IMG/VR virus record: IMGVR_UViG_3300020220_002303
Coordinates: 1 to 37,123 of that record
Origin: a virus
DNA length: 37,123 bases
Strand: one strand, 5' to 3'
Below are positions 1 to 9,515 of the stretch, piece by piece. Positions within the stretch are counted from its first letter, which is position 1. Each line of letters starts with the position of its first letter. The translations under genes and the position numbers were made by a program. Below the pieces are notes generated by a model. The model was not told the origin of the DNA and made no database searches. It saw nothing but the letters and a program-made list of their open reading frames with translations.

Positions 1-525
1 TCACTGCCGCTCTCTGCTTCTCAAACAGTTGAATTGACAGACGGTGAACGCGTTAGAAACATTGCGTATGGTTTTGTTGGAACAAAAGAAGTAGGAAACA
101 ACGGAGGATTTTGGGTTACAAAATTTCTCAAATCCGTAGGACTTCGACCAGGTAATCCTTGGTGTGCAGCATTTGTTTCATTCTGTCTTGATAGTGCCGA
201 CATAAAAACAATGCGTGTTCGTTCTGGATTGGCAAGACATTTCATATCCAAGAACAAGACAATCAAAGCAACAAAAGTTTTACAATCCAATATGAAGATA
301 CCGATGGGTTCGGTTGTAGTTTGGCGTAGAGGAACAACTACATTTGGTCATGTTGGTTTTGTAGACAAGTGGGAAGGTAAAAGTGGAACCACAATAGAAG
401 GTAACACTACTTCCGGTAAAGGTGGAAAAGAATGGGATGGTGGGGGCGTATGGTATCGTAAGAGAACGATAAATCCATATAACCATTTCCGAATTACAGA
501 CTTTGCTCTGTTAGACCAACGATAA
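1..525 (+). CDS. CHAP/TIGR02594-like peptidoglycan hydrolase (endolysin), 5'-partial
   Basis: The reading frame is open from base 1, so the gene starts outside the window; the internal TTG at 34 is probably not its start. The visible 174 residues form a CHAP-type (NlpC/P60-like) cysteine hydrolase domain. The likely catalytic Cys lies in NPWCAAF (about visible residue 55) and the catalytic His in FGHVGF (about residue 117), preceded by the usual basic GSVVVWRRG strand. The family cleaves peptide bonds in peptidoglycan, so the likely role is host lysis or wall penetration by a tail component; the missing N-terminus would help decide. The gene ends in TAA and is followed at once by a strong hairpin terminator. 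A second wall enzyme (GH19) lies at 7765-8370. Confidence 0.8.
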   Translation, partial: SLPLSASQTVELTDGERVRNIAYGFVGTKEVGNNGGFWVTKFLKSVGLRPGNPWCAAFVSFCLDSADIKTMRVRSGLARHFISKNKTIKATKVLQSNMKIPMGSVVVWRRGTTTFGHVGFVDKWEGKSGTTIEGNTTSGKGGKEWDGGGVWYRKRTINPYNHFRITDFALLDQR

Positions 526-530
526 AGTTA

Positions 531-556
531 AGGTGAGTTTTTACTCACCTTTTTTA
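531..556 (+). terminator. Rho-independent terminator after the endolysin
   Basis: A perfect 8-bp stem (AGGTGAGT at 531-538, ACTCACCT at 543-550) with a TTTT loop is followed by six T residues. It sits six bases after the endolysin stop codon and separates it from the next promoter. Confidence 0.85.
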
Positions 557-563
557 TTTATGC

Positions 564-594
564 TTGCTATTCGTAAAAAAAATTTGTATATTTG
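564..594 (+). promoter_or_regulatory. Bacteroidota-type promoter for the regulator-groES-groEL unit
   Basis: TTG at 564-566 and TATATTTG at 587-594 are separated by 20 bases, matching the -33 TTG/TTTG and -7 TAnnTTTG elements described for Bacteroides and Flavobacterium. It lies between a terminator and the next gene, giving a leader of about 60 bases that carries short direct repeats. Confidence 0.65.
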
Positions 595-663
595 TTAGTG
601 TTTTGAAACATTATACTATATTTATTAGTGTTATGTTTTAGTGTTATGAGTTAGTGTGTTATG
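595..663 (+). repeat. TTAGTG direct repeats in the leader, ending at the start codon
   Basis: TTAGTG occurs at 595, 625, 638 and 651. The last three belong to a 13-base period, TTAGTGTTATG, and the third copy has a 2-base insertion. Each of these three copies ends in ATG: the first two ATGs (633, 646) open two-codon ORFs closed by the TAG of the next copy, and the third ATG (661) is the start of the next gene. They could be an operator, a translational control element or simple slippage. Confidence 0.6.
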
Positions 664-1356
664 AATAAAAAGATGGGCAGACCACCACTAATACTTACCG
701 AAGCACAAATCAGATATGCAATGCAAAACAGTTTCGGTAATAAAGATGCTGCCAGATTTCTCAAAGTAGATTACAGAACTTACAAACGATGGGCGCAACA
801 GCACATTGATAGTGAGACAGGTAAAACTCTATTTCAATTACATTCAAAACTTGGAGTTCCACTTACGCGTGAAAAGAAAGATGATAAGTGGAATGGTAAA
901 TCATTTGATTGTAATAAAGGTTACAAAGAAAAGTTAGAGGATATTCTTGACGGTAAATATCCTGCATACGAAACAAAGAAGTTAAGAAAAAGATTATTAC
1001 TATCGGGATGGATTCCGTGTGAGTGTTCTGCTTGTGGTTGGAATGAACCGAGAATGACTGATGGGAATTATCCCCTTCTGATAGACTTCATAGATAATAA
1101 CTGGCGTAATTGTAAATTAGACAATCTGCGTCTGTTATGTTTTAATTGTTATTTCAATCTTGTTAGGACACCATCAACATCGTATCAAGGATGGACATAC
1201 GGAACAGTATCAAAGACACCGTGGTATGGCGAGAAACGCCCGAGAGACGGCAGATACCGTAGAAGATTGGAAGAACGTATCAAACAACAAGAACAAAAGA
1301 AAAAAGAAGAACAAGAAAAATTCTTTGATTGGGATGAAACTCCCGATGAAGAATAG
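661..1356 (+). CDS. HTH protein with degenerate HNH-type zinc domain
   Basis: This 231-residue protein begins with a GRPP AT-hook-like stretch and a likely helix-turn-helix (about residues 12-48). A zinc-knuckle HNH-like domain follows: Cys pairs at 122/125 (CSAC) and 160/163 (CFNC) bracket IDFIDNNW and KLDNLRLLC. In active HNH nucleases these positions usually read LDHI and CxNCH; here Phe (143) and Tyr (164) replace the histidines. It may therefore bind DNA without cutting it. The C-terminus is a charged coiled stretch rich in E, K and Q. It is the first gene of a unit with groES and groEL and could regulate it. A nuclease using other residues cannot be excluded. There is no strong Shine-Dalgarno site; the start lies in the leader repeats. 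Confidence 0.6.
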   Translation: MNKKMGRPPLILTEAQIRYAMQNSFGNKDAARFLKVDYRTYKRWAQQHIDSETGKTLFQLHSKLGVPLTREKKDDKWNGKSFDCNKGYKEKLEDILDGKYPAYETKKLRKRLLLSGWIPCECSACGWNEPRMTDGNYPLLIDFIDNNWRNCKLDNLRLLCFNCYFNLVRTPSTSYQGWTYGTVSKTPWYGEKRPRDGRYRRRLEERIKQQEQKKKEEQEKFFDWDETPDEE

Positions 1357-1403
1357 ATATTATATGTATGTTATTTTTATACAAATTTAATTTGGAGGTT
1401 TTT

Positions 1404-1700
1404 ATGCAACTTATACCATTACAAGACAGAGTAGTGATAAGTCCATCAAAAAAACAAGAAGTTACAACCGGTGGGATTATTATTCCAGATACCGCTCACG
1501 AAGGTGGAACGGTTCGTGGTGAAGTAATTGCAATCGGAAACGGCAAGAGAGATGAGAAAGGAAACTTGATACCAATGGAAGTTAAAATTGGTGACAAAGT
1601 TTTATACGGAACAAGTTTATATGGAACTACTGTTTCCATTGACGGTGAAGAATTTGTTGTTATGCGTGAAGAAAATATATTAGCAATTTTAGAAAACTAA
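1404..1700 (+). CDS. groES: Co-chaperonin GroES (Cpn10)
   Basis: GroES forms the heptameric lid of the GroEL folding chamber. The 98 residues match the full Cpn10 fold: an N-terminal PLQDRVVI strand, a mobile loop ending in the hydrophobic tripeptide of TTGGIIIPDTA that docks onto GroEL, the VIAIGNGKRDEKGN roof loop, and the C-terminal EENILAIL strand. The start at 1404 is set by TTGGAGG with 5-base spacing; an upstream in-frame ATG at 1368 adds a non-homologous AT-rich extension and is rejected. groEL follows 16 bases later. T4 encodes only a GroES analogue (gp31), unlike this ordinary bacterial-type GroES. Confidence 0.95.
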   Translation: MQLIPLQDRVVISPSKKQEVTTGGIIIPDTAHEGGTVRGEVIAIGNGKRDEKGNLIPMEVKIGDKVLYGTSLYGTTVSIDGEEFVVMREENILAILEN

Positions 1701-1713
1701 TTGGAGGTTTTAA

Positions 1714-3354
<1,641 letters not shown>

Positions 3355-3374
3355 TTTTATATTGAATAAAGTTA

Positions 3375-3408
3375 CCCCATTGTAATTTACAATGGGGCTT
3401 TTTTTTAT
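3375..3408 (+). terminator. Rho-independent terminator after groEL
   Basis: A 10-bp stem (CCCCATTGTA at 3375-3384, TACAATGGGG at 3388-3397) with a 3-base loop is followed by C and a run of T. It ends the chaperonin transcription unit. Confidence 0.9.
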
Positions 3409-3425
3409 ACATCATATTTATAGAT

Positions 3426-3656
3426 ATGATTAAATTAAAAGACATATTACTTGAAGATAGAAGATTTCTACGAGATAGAAAGGGTCAGTTGATAGGTATA
3501 ATTGATACCGATAAAGATGACAAACAAACATTCAGAGGACCAAACGGGAAGTTTTTGGGTTGGTATGATCCAAAGTTAGATATAACAAGAGACCATACAG
3601 GAACTCTTGTTGGTAAAGGAAATGTTTTAACATCTTTGATTACAATTTACAAATAA
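3426..3656 (+). CDS. Small tagged protein with glycine-turn repeats
   Basis: This 76-residue protein has no recognised family. It begins MIKLKDILLED, an N-terminal form shared with the gene at 4444 (MIKLSQLLNED), with an LxE that resembles T4 capsid-targeting tags cut by the prohead protease. The rest contains three related units built around G-x-(L/F)-(I/L/V)-G: DRKGQLIGIID, GPNGKFLGWYD and DHTGTLVGKGN, suggesting a small beta repeat. It opens a three-gene + strand unit after the groEL terminator. An ATATTTAT sequence lies only 4 bases before the ATG. A virion or head-internal protein is an inference from the tag. Confidence 0.6.
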   Translation: MIKLKDILLEDRRFLRDRKGQLIGIIDTDKDDKQTFRGPNGKFLGWYDPKLDITRDHTGTLVGKGNVLTSLITIYK

Positions 3657-3667
3657 AGGATATAGAT

Positions 3668-4447
3668 ATGCCAATGCCTTCTTTGATGTCTTTAATAAAA
3701 AGACGAGATTTATCTGGAGTTGTTTACGATACAGTTTCTTATTTGGCATCCCACCCTTCAAAGAAAGTTTTATTCGTCACCACATCAACACGCTATCCAT
3801 TTAACACACAATATAATAAAGGCGGGATTGATTTGGAATTACCAAAATCAACAGAGTTGGCAATCTTCATAAAAGAAAATATACCGAATAAATCAGAATG
3901 GATTGATGTTCCACAACTAAAAATAGTTCCATGCGAGGGCAATGTATCACACAAAACGGGTAACAGTTGTGGTGTGATTGATGCGGTATTAAATGACAAG
4001 AAGAAAAACCCAACCGGTAATCATAGATGTTGGGCATCAGTAAACGAAAGAAGTGATCAACTATGGCAAGTTAGTAGCGAGATATTCAAAGCAGATATAG
4101 TTCTTTTCTTTGCATCTATTCGATGGGGACAAGCAAATGCAGAGTATCAAAAGTTGATTGAAAGATTGACATGGATAGAAAACAGACATCACACTTTGGG
4201 TGAAGAAAATATAATTGAAGGAAAACAAGCCGGTTTCATTTGTATAGGACAAAATTGGAACGGTGCAGATGTTACACAAACTCAAAAGAGTGTATTGAAC
4301 TATTATGGATTTGATACACCAGATAATTTGTTTTGGAACTGGCAATATACAACAGACTCAAATGATGAATCACAACAATCATATGAGGCATCCGATAAAC
4401 AATTCCACTTGGATTTAGGAATACCTTACATGGAGATAAAGAAATGA
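3668..4447 (+). CDS. Flavodoxin-fold, NADPH-dependent FMN reductase-like protein
   Basis: The 259 residues have a flavodoxin-like plan: strand and phosphate-loop-like KKVLFVTTSTRYPFN (about 32-46), a segment with two cysteines (89 and 101) around VPCEGNVSHK, then FKADIVLFFASIRWGQANAEYQKLIERL (about 139-167). The last matches the 'ADxxxxxxPvyW...lKxxiDR' signature of FMN reductases and iron-sulfur flavoproteins. Expected chemistry is flavin-linked electron transfer or quinone/FMN reduction; the classical T/S-rich FMN loop is only partly visible. It sits between two genes with virion-like N-terminal tags and overlaps the next by four bases (ATGA). AAAGGA supports the ATG at 3668. Its role in a phage is unclear. 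Confidence 0.6.
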   Translation: MPMPSLMSLIKRRDLSGVVYDTVSYLASHPSKKVLFVTTSTRYPFNTQYNKGGIDLELPKSTELAIFIKENIPNKSEWIDVPQLKIVPCEGNVSHKTGNSCGVIDAVLNDKKKNPTGNHRCWASVNERSDQLWQVSSEIFKADIVLFFASIRWGQANAEYQKLIERLTWIENRHHTLGEENIIEGKQAGFICIGQNWNGADVTQTQKSVLNYYGFDTPDNLFWNWQYTTDSNDESQQSYEASDKQFHLDLGIPYMEIKK

Positions 4448-5607
4448 TAAAGTTATCACAACTATTAAATGAAGATACAAAATGGGCAAGAGAACGCCGT
4501 AAAAGATTTCGTATGGTAAATGAAGCAACAGGTGATGTTGAAGTTCAACTAACAGGTAATCAATTGAAACAATTGGATACCATATTCACCGAATACGAAT
4601 CGGATTTGGATCAAGTTGTTGATGTTAAACTTCAAGAAGCAGATGTTGATTATACAAAAATGTCTTCTGCTCAATTAGAAGAAGTTAAAGGTGTTCTCAA
4701 AGTAGATGGTTCAATTATGGAAGGTATTGATGAATTGCTAGAGTTAGGCGGTGAAGCAAAGAATTGGTATGCTGAAATGAATAAAACTATATTGGATGCA
4801 TTCGGAGATACCGAAGGAACTATGTTTCTCATTCTACTCGCAATCTTTTCACCAAGAAATACATTATCACAGAACTTCAAACTTGCTGCTCAAACATTTC
4901 GTGGTATTAAAAAGGATTTATCAAATCCAGAAAGTAAAGAAAAGTTAGAAAAAATGATGGAGATAGAACCAACTAAACTTTACAACATGATGAAAACACA
5001 AGATGCTTACAAAGACTTAGCAACTGTTCGTGGTATGATTAAAGGAAACATGGGCGTTAATACTTATCTACCAAACATTCTACGCTTCTTAAAACTATTG
5101 AAAGCAAATAGCTATGGATTAACTAGAGAAACTGCAGTAAAAGAAATAGCAAGACACATTAAACCAACCGGTGCTTTGGATGATACCACGGTTATATCTG
5201 CTGAAAAAGTATTCTCTTTTACTCTGAACTTACTTGATCCAAATTATGCTTTCGAGGATTTAGGTTGGGTTCCTGTTACGATGGACACATGGATGGCATC
5301 ATTTTTCTATCCACAGTTAGACAAGAAACAGAAATCAAAACTATTGGCAAAGACACCGAGTTATGTTTATATGGCAAGACTAACACAAGATATGGCATCA
5401 AAGTTTGGAATGACACCACCAGAATTTCAAGCTGCCATTTGGGTTGGGAAGATAAAGAAAACAAAAGGCGAGGCATACGATAACACATTCCTAACGGCAA
5501 TAGATAAGAACTTGAAGAAACTAAATGTGAAGATAGATGAAATGAAAAATGCAAATAACTTCTTCAAACAGGCAATAGCAATAGTTGGTGATAAAGGAAT
5601 AAGATAA
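4444..5607 (+). CDS. Tagged phage protein, probable virion or internal protein
   Basis: A 387-residue protein with no sure function. Its N-terminus, MIKLSQLLNEDTKW, has the same tag form as the gene at 3426. The body is helical, with a hydrophobic stretch (LFLILLAIFSPRN, about residues 120-132). A C-terminal segment reads PVTMDTWMASFF and then GMTPPEFQAAIWV; the P-x-E-x-QA-xx-W pattern recurs in large phage proteins that I believe are poorly characterised structural or toxin-like domains. ATG overlaps the stop of the reductase gene (ATGA), so translation is coupled. A strong hairpin follows the stop. Injected internal protein is a reasonable but unproven guess. Confidence 0.55.
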   Translation: MIKLSQLLNEDTKWARERRKRFRMVNEATGDVEVQLTGNQLKQLDTIFTEYESDLDQVVDVKLQEADVDYTKMSSAQLEEVKGVLKVDGSIMEGIDELLELGGEAKNWYAEMNKTILDAFGDTEGTMFLILLAIFSPRNTLSQNFKLAAQTFRGIKKDLSNPESKEKLEKMMEIEPTKLYNMMKTQDAYKDLATVRGMIKGNMGVNTYLPNILRFLKLLKANSYGLTRETAVKEIARHIKPTGALDDTTVISAEKVFSFTLNLLDPNYAFEDLGWVPVTMDTWMASFFYPQLDKKQKSKLLAKTPSYVYMARLTQDMASKFGMTPPEFQAAIWVGKIKKTKGEAYDNTFLTAIDKNLKKLNVKIDEMKNANNFFKQAIAIVGDKGIR

Positions 5608-5612
5608 AAGTA

Positions 5613-5640
5613 AACCCCTCGAAATTCGAGGGGTTTTTTA
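5613..5640. terminator. Two-way terminator between convergent operons
   Basis: A 10-bp perfect stem (AACCCCTCGA at 5613-5622, TCGAGGGGTT at 5626-5635) lies between the last + strand gene and the end of the - strand block. T-rich tracts flank it on both strands (stronger on +), so it probably stops both transcripts. Confidence 0.8.
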
Positions 5641-5922
5641 TTAGAAGATGTCTTGTTTCAAATCCGTTGTAATTATATTCAAAAATTCCACACCCTTTGT
5701 AGTTAATGAACAATCGTTAAATCGTATTCTATTTTTAATTCCCATTACAATATCATAATCATATTTACGCCTATCTTTAATCTTATGTAGTTTAAGCAAT
5801 ACCCAATCTATCTTTTCCAAAACATCTTCTCTTTGTTCTTGCGAATTGTATGGAGTATATTCCGTATAATTCAAATCCGATACATCATCTATTTCCAAAC
5901 TACTAAAAAACTGTTCTAACAT
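5641..5922 (-). CDS. Hypothetical protein
   Basis: 93 residues, not recognised. It is acidic at the N-terminus (LEIDDVSDLNYTEY) and helical in the middle (EDVLEKIDWVLLKLHKIKDRRKYD), with a C-terminal LTTKGVEFLNII segment like the last helix/strand of a winged-helix domain. It is the last gene of the operon that runs from 8779 leftward, five bases after the 611-residue gene, and it ends at the two-way terminator. There is no signal peptide or membrane segment. Confidence 0.6.
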   Translation of the reverse strand: MLEQFFSSLEIDDVSDLNYTEYTPYNSQEQREDVLEKIDWVLLKLHKIKDRRKYDYDIVMGIKNRIRFNDCSLTTKGVEFLNIITTDLKQDIF

Positions 5923-5927
5923 TTGTA

Positions 5928-7763
5928 TTAACCCACGAATATCTTTGTGACAGAAGCACCATCGGTTGTTCTATCAGCTTCAACTGCAAATGTAAATTCA
6001 GAACCACTATTACATTTGAAAGCAATTTCATTGTAAATGAAATCCGAATCCATCGGTTTCGATCCAACTGAACCTTTGTAATCAGAAAGACAGAAGATTG
6101 TTATATTGTAGTATGTTGCAATCTCACCACTCTTGCCTGCACTTGGAGTTATTTTCAAACCAATTATCGGGATTGTTTTTGCGGAGTTAAAGTAATCAAC
6201 CATATTCTTTGTGTGATTATCTTCATACTTATCACGTGAACCGTATTTGATAATTACTTTACCATTGTATTTTATTAGAGGAACATCTATTGCACCACCA
6301 AAAATTGCTTCCGCATTTATTTGTGTTGCAAATTTTACCAAGTTTGTTATAGCTTGTTTTGTATTTCTCTTGTTAGTTTGTTTCAAATAATCTTCAACCA
6401 TTCTATGTAACATACTAATTGCAATAAAGTTTGCATTTGACATCAACATATTTTTAAGTTCTTTACGCGTGAATGTTAGTGGTTTTGTTCCATCAAATAA
6501 AAGTTTACACTTTGATTTGTTATTCGATGAACCACCGGATTTTTCCTTTGCATTTTTTACTCTCTTTATGATAGACTCTATTTCTCGCATCTTATTTTGG
6601 TAATCTTTATTCTTTGTTTGTATGGATTCAAACCTCAATCTAAAAAAGTTCTTGGTTGAGTATTCCGATACGGTCTTTTGAAAGTCAGTAAATACAGTAT
6701 TATATTTCTTTGTATTGTTATTAAATTTTGAATACCAATTCAATATCTTATCTCTAAAGCAAACACTTACTTGTATTGGTTCATTTTCACTTGCTTCGGT
6801 TATTGGTTTACCTGATGCATTGAAGTATTCTACAATTTCTTCATCAAATGTCTGTAAAACATCTTCTGCATCTTGTTCCAATTCTTTTACTTCAACTTGA
6901 GCATCGGCAACATATTTACTTGATGGTGCGAACACATCAGTTAATTCATCTTTGGCACCCTTAACCCATTCTGTAAAATCTGTTGCATATTCTTTTGCCT
7001 TCTTTATTACTACAGATCCAGCATCTTTGACTTTCGATACTGCAGATTTGAATAAATCCATAACACCTTCATTTACTTGTTCAGAAACGGATTCATTTGA
7101 CAATTGGGATTCTTCACCAAATTTATCTATGAATAAGGTTGTTACTTTACCAACACGACCTTCTAGTGCCTTCAAACTAACACAGGCCATTATTGTTTTA
7201 CCGTCACTTAATTTAATAAGAGAGTCTGCATCTGGTTTCATTCCTTTTAACAAATCACCTTGAAATGCATTTTGAACTTTACCGGGTCCCCAAAATAAAA
7301 CAACATCTGCTGTAAATGTTTTACTTTTCTCATTGTATTTGGAAACAGACTTTAACTTAGCATAAAACTTCGTTATATTTGCATGAATGAATCCGGATGC
7401 CGGTTTACCATTATACAGATCCTTTAACGATGGTGCACCTGGATCTATTGTTCCGCCAATAACTATTTTGTTAAAAGTATCGAATGCCTTTTGATCATTC
7501 CGTATTTTTTTAAGAACTTTCAATAACCACTCTTTTCCTTGTGAATCCCAATCATACGGTTTACCAAGTAGTGTAATCATATCTTCAGCAGTTAAATCAC
7601 TCTTTGATGAAACTGCAAATATCAATGGTATAGTCTCGAATACTTTTGTTTTGTTTAGTAATGACTTCCACGACTGTTCTATGAATTTTTCATTTGCATT
7701 CATTTTAGGTAAGTCAGCTTCTTTCAACAATCTAACCAATGAAATATCATTATTTCTTCTCAT
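5928..7763 (-). CDS. Large tagged protein, probable virion/internal protein
   Basis: 611 residues, family not recognised. The N-terminus, NDISLVRLLKEADLPK, carries an LxE tag comparable to those at 3426 and 4444. A second possible cleavage site, SEQVNEGVMDLF (about residue 227), starts a helical amphipathic stretch (FKSAVSKVKDAG... to EYATDFTEWVKG), and an acidic coiled segment follows (about 285-320). The C-terminal half is mixed alpha/beta with a low-complexity GGSSNNKSK linker near residue 410. Such architecture is common in proteins packaged inside myovirus heads, but that assignment is inferred. The start lies one base from the stop of the GH19 gene, and no membrane segment is present. 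Confidence 0.55.
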   Translation of the reverse strand: MRRNNDISLVRLLKEADLPKMNANEKFIEQSWKSLLNKTKVFETIPLIFAVSSKSDLTAEDMITLLGKPYDWDSQGKEWLLKVLKKIRNDQKAFDTFNKIVIGGTIDPGAPSLKDLYNGKPASGFIHANITKFYAKLKSVSKYNEKSKTFTADVVLFWGPGKVQNAFQGDLLKGMKPDADSLIKLSDGKTIMACVSLKALEGRVGKVTTLFIDKFGEESQLSNESVSEQVNEGVMDLFKSAVSKVKDAGSVVIKKAKEYATDFTEWVKGAKDELTDVFAPSSKYVADAQVEVKELEQDAEDVLQTFDEEIVEYFNASGKPITEASENEPIQVSVCFRDKILNWYSKFNNNTKKYNTVFTDFQKTVSEYSTKNFFRLRFESIQTKNKDYQNKMREIESIIKRVKNAKEKSGGSSNNKSKCKLLFDGTKPLTFTRKELKNMLMSNANFIAISMLHRMVEDYLKQTNKRNTKQAITNLVKFATQINAEAIFGGAIDVPLIKYNGKVIIKYGSRDKYEDNHTKNMVDYFNSAKTIPIIGLKITPSAGKSGEIATYYNITIFCLSDYKGSVGSKPMDSDFIYNEIAFKCNSGSEFTFAVEADRTTDGASVTKIFVG

Positions 7764-7764
7764 T

Positions 7765-8370
7765 TCAAATTACTCCAAGTATCTTACCAAACTTTGTTGT
7801 GTATTTGATACGGTCTTGTAAACCGTTTGTTCCACCGTTTATTCTCTTTGTAAGTTCCAATATAACGGCATCGGTTAAACCTTTATCGGATATGGTATTC
7901 AATTTATTTTTATGGAAAAACCAAGCCGCCGATAGTAATGGATATTTTTTAGCTACCAAATCCGGCTCACGAATAATATCCTCATTAACAAACTTATCAA
8001 ATAGTGTGTAATTACTTTTACCAGTCAATTGTATGTAACCTCTGCCTCTAAACTTCCATCCTTCGTGTGTTCCCTCTGAACCATTACCCATTCTATCTGC
8101 ATATACTCTTGATGCAATGCGTTCTGGATTTCTGGCATATGCTTCAGCGAGACCTGGTTGTTTGAAATACTTTGGGAATGTTGCAATCAAACCTTTTGTA
8201 GAATAATTTAGGTTTTCGGTAGTGAACTTAAAATTACCGCTTTCATGTGCGCATTGACCCAGGAAGTGTGATAATCTTGTTGGGGTGTTTATCTGAAAGG
8301 TAATCCAAACAGACTGTATTTCACCGTAAACATTATCTGGTATTTGTCCTTTTAGTTTTGTAATATCCAT
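7765..8370 (-). CDS. Glycoside hydrolase family 19 (chitinase-like) wall lytic enzyme
   Basis: A GH19 domain spans nearly all 201 residues. Visible signatures are the catalytic Glu in GQCAHESGNF (E43), a second Glu in ENLNYS (E52), VYADRMGN, the FRGRGYIQLTGKSNY core (about 107-121) and a C-terminal TKRINGGTNGLQDR. In phages this family cleaves the glycan backbone of peptidoglycan, as an endolysin or a virion-associated lysozyme. The start chosen is ATG at 8370, preceded by AGGTG with 6-base spacing; a GTG at 8379 lies inside that site and is less likely. It follows the gene at 8372 and precedes a large virion-like gene, which leaves both roles possible. Confidence 0.85.
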   Translation of the reverse strand: MDITKLKGQIPDNVYGEIQSVWITFQINTPTRLSHFLGQCAHESGNFKFTTENLNYSTKGLIATFPKYFKQPGLAEAYARNPERIASRVYADRMGNGSEGTHEGWKFRGRGYIQLTGKSNYTLFDKFVNEDIIREPDLVAKKYPLLSAAWFFHKNKLNTISDKGLTDAVILELTKRINGGTNGLQDRIKYTTKFGKILGVI

Positions 8371-8371
8371 A

Positions 8372-8779
8372 TCAATCACCTGTCCATGTTGTTACTTTAA
8401 TAGGTATTGTTATCATATTATCCTTCATAATTGGTCTACCTAGATAATGATTTGTATTATAGTTGTCTAATAAATCACATATCATTTTAGCAATTTTACC
8501 AGCATCACGCATTAACATTTCTGGATCACTCATTGTGTTAATATTAGAAGACTTCAATCCGAATGTCATCATCATGGTGGACTGAATGGAACTCATTGAT
8601 TTATTTGAACTATCTAATTGATTAATACTCAACAGAGTTAATACTGGATGATTTATTTTATAGTGTATATCCAATTTTGACTGTCCCTTTATGTTTGAAT
8701 TAGCCATTGGATTTTCTTTAATGAGTTTGTTCTTAAACCCGTCTTGTAGTTTTCTACCTTCATTTACCAAATCTTTCAT
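8372..8779 (-). CDS. Hypothetical protein upstream of the GH19 gene
   Basis: 135 residues without a recognised family. It opens MKDLVNEGRKL, which could be another short head-targeting tag (VNE). The middle is rich in Ser, Met and Asn (SSIQSTMMMTFGLKSSN), and a helical DPEMLMRDAGKIAKMICDLLDNY segment and a short beta end follow. It is the first gene of the 8779-5641 operon, 32 bases downstream of the conserved ATATTTAT promoter-like element. It may be translationally linked to the GH19 gene, whose Shine-Dalgarno site lies in its last codons. Confidence 0.55.
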   Translation of the reverse strand: MKDLVNEGRKLQDGFKNKLIKENPMANSNIKGQSKLDIHYKINHPVLTLLSINQLDSSNKSMSSIQSTMMMTFGLKSSNINTMSDPEMLMRDAGKIAKMICDLLDNYNTNHYLGRPIMKDNMITIPIKVTTWTGD

Positions 8780-8807
8780 ATCATTCTCTTAATGAATAAT
8801 AAATACC

Positions 8808-8820
8808 ACATATAAATATG
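8808..8820 (-). promoter_or_regulatory. Late-type promoter-like element (ATATTTAT core)
   Basis: On the - strand this reads CATATTTATATGT. Its core lies 32 bases before the start at 8779. The 13 bases are identical to part of the elements at 9485-9504 and 15019-15038. No -33 TTTG is seen at normal spacing. Confidence 0.5.
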
Positions 8821-8833
8821 TATCAAAATCAAA

Positions 8834-9469
8834 TTACTCTACTTCATGGTTGTAAAAATAATAAGCAGTATTGCCATAACTTCTATCAATATCTTCACTT
8901 GACATTAGTGGATTGTTAATCCGTATCTTTGGTGGTTTATCCTTATCATATGGAATAATGAAATCAGGATTGTGCCATCTTAATAAATTATTGGGATGAA
9001 TACAAAAGTTACCATCCTCCAATTCTATAAAGTGATAACACTTACTATCCATGTCTTGTGAATAACCAACATGAATTTCATTTGGATCAGTATAATAATC
9101 GTCTATTGTGAAATGATAGATACCAGTACGCCATTTCTTGTCTCTACAAAATACATCCACCCGTTTGTGTTGAAGAAATTTGAAACAACAAACAGATATG
9201 GCAGTTGATTGACAGTCCCATGTTTGCAACAACTGTAATCTTTTCTTTTCATCAGTTGAAAGTATATCAAATTTTTCTGTGTGGAAGAATGCACTTATTG
9301 GCATATTCCAAAAATTAGCACCTATTTCACTTTGAAAGTGAAACAACATAGGATAATTCAACATAGATTTTACACCGAAAATATAACCGTATAAGTGTTT
9401 ATCGTAACCTGTTATTTCTTTCCTGATGTAACATTGAATATACGGAGTATTAGCATTCAACTGTGCCAT
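8834..9469 (-). CDS. Conserved-looking phage protein of unknown function
   Basis: 211 residues; not assigned. It is rich in aromatic residues, His and Cys (HLYGYIFGVKSM, WDCQSTAISVCCFKFL, DVFCRDKKW), with alternating strands that suggest a compact beta-rich cytoplasmic protein. It has no signal peptide, no transmembrane helix and no zinc-ribbon spacing. It seems to be transcribed alone from the element at 9485-9504, and another such element follows it at 8808. The start is the first ATG (MAQLNANTPY), about 26 bases after the promoter core. Confidence 0.6.
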   Translation of the reverse strand: MAQLNANTPYIQCYIRKEITGYDKHLYGYIFGVKSMLNYPMLFHFQSEIGANFWNMPISAFFHTEKFDILSTDEKKRLQLLQTWDCQSTAISVCCFKFLQHKRVDVFCRDKKWRTGIYHFTIDDYYTDPNEIHVGYSQDMDSKCYHFIELEDGNFCIHPNNLLRWHNPDFIIPYDKDKPPKIRINNPLMSSEDIDRSYGNTAYYFYNHEVE

Positions 9470-9484
9470 TGTTTTCTTCCATAT

Positions 9485-9504
9485 TTAACATACATATAAA
9501 TATG
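9485..9504 (-). promoter_or_regulatory. Late-type promoter-like element, 20-base identical copy 1
   Basis: These 20 bases are identical to 15019-15038. On the - strand they read CATATTTATATG followed by TATGTTAA. The ATATTTAT core is 26 bases before the start codon at 9469. Identity across two unrelated leaders argues for a functional site. Confidence 0.6.
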
Positions 9505-9515
9505 AAATTATTTGG

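Noticed and set aside
3414-3421. ATATTTAT as a late-type promoter for the 3426 gene
   Set aside because: It ends only 4 bases before the ATG, unlike the 26-35 base spacing of the other copies; another match at 13805-13812 has the same problem. Both may be chance in AT-rich DNA.
8811-8818. TATAAATA read as a T4 late promoter on the + strand
   Set aside because: It would point into antisense of the 8834 gene; the same AT-rich site on the - strand is correctly placed before 8779, as are its four relatives.
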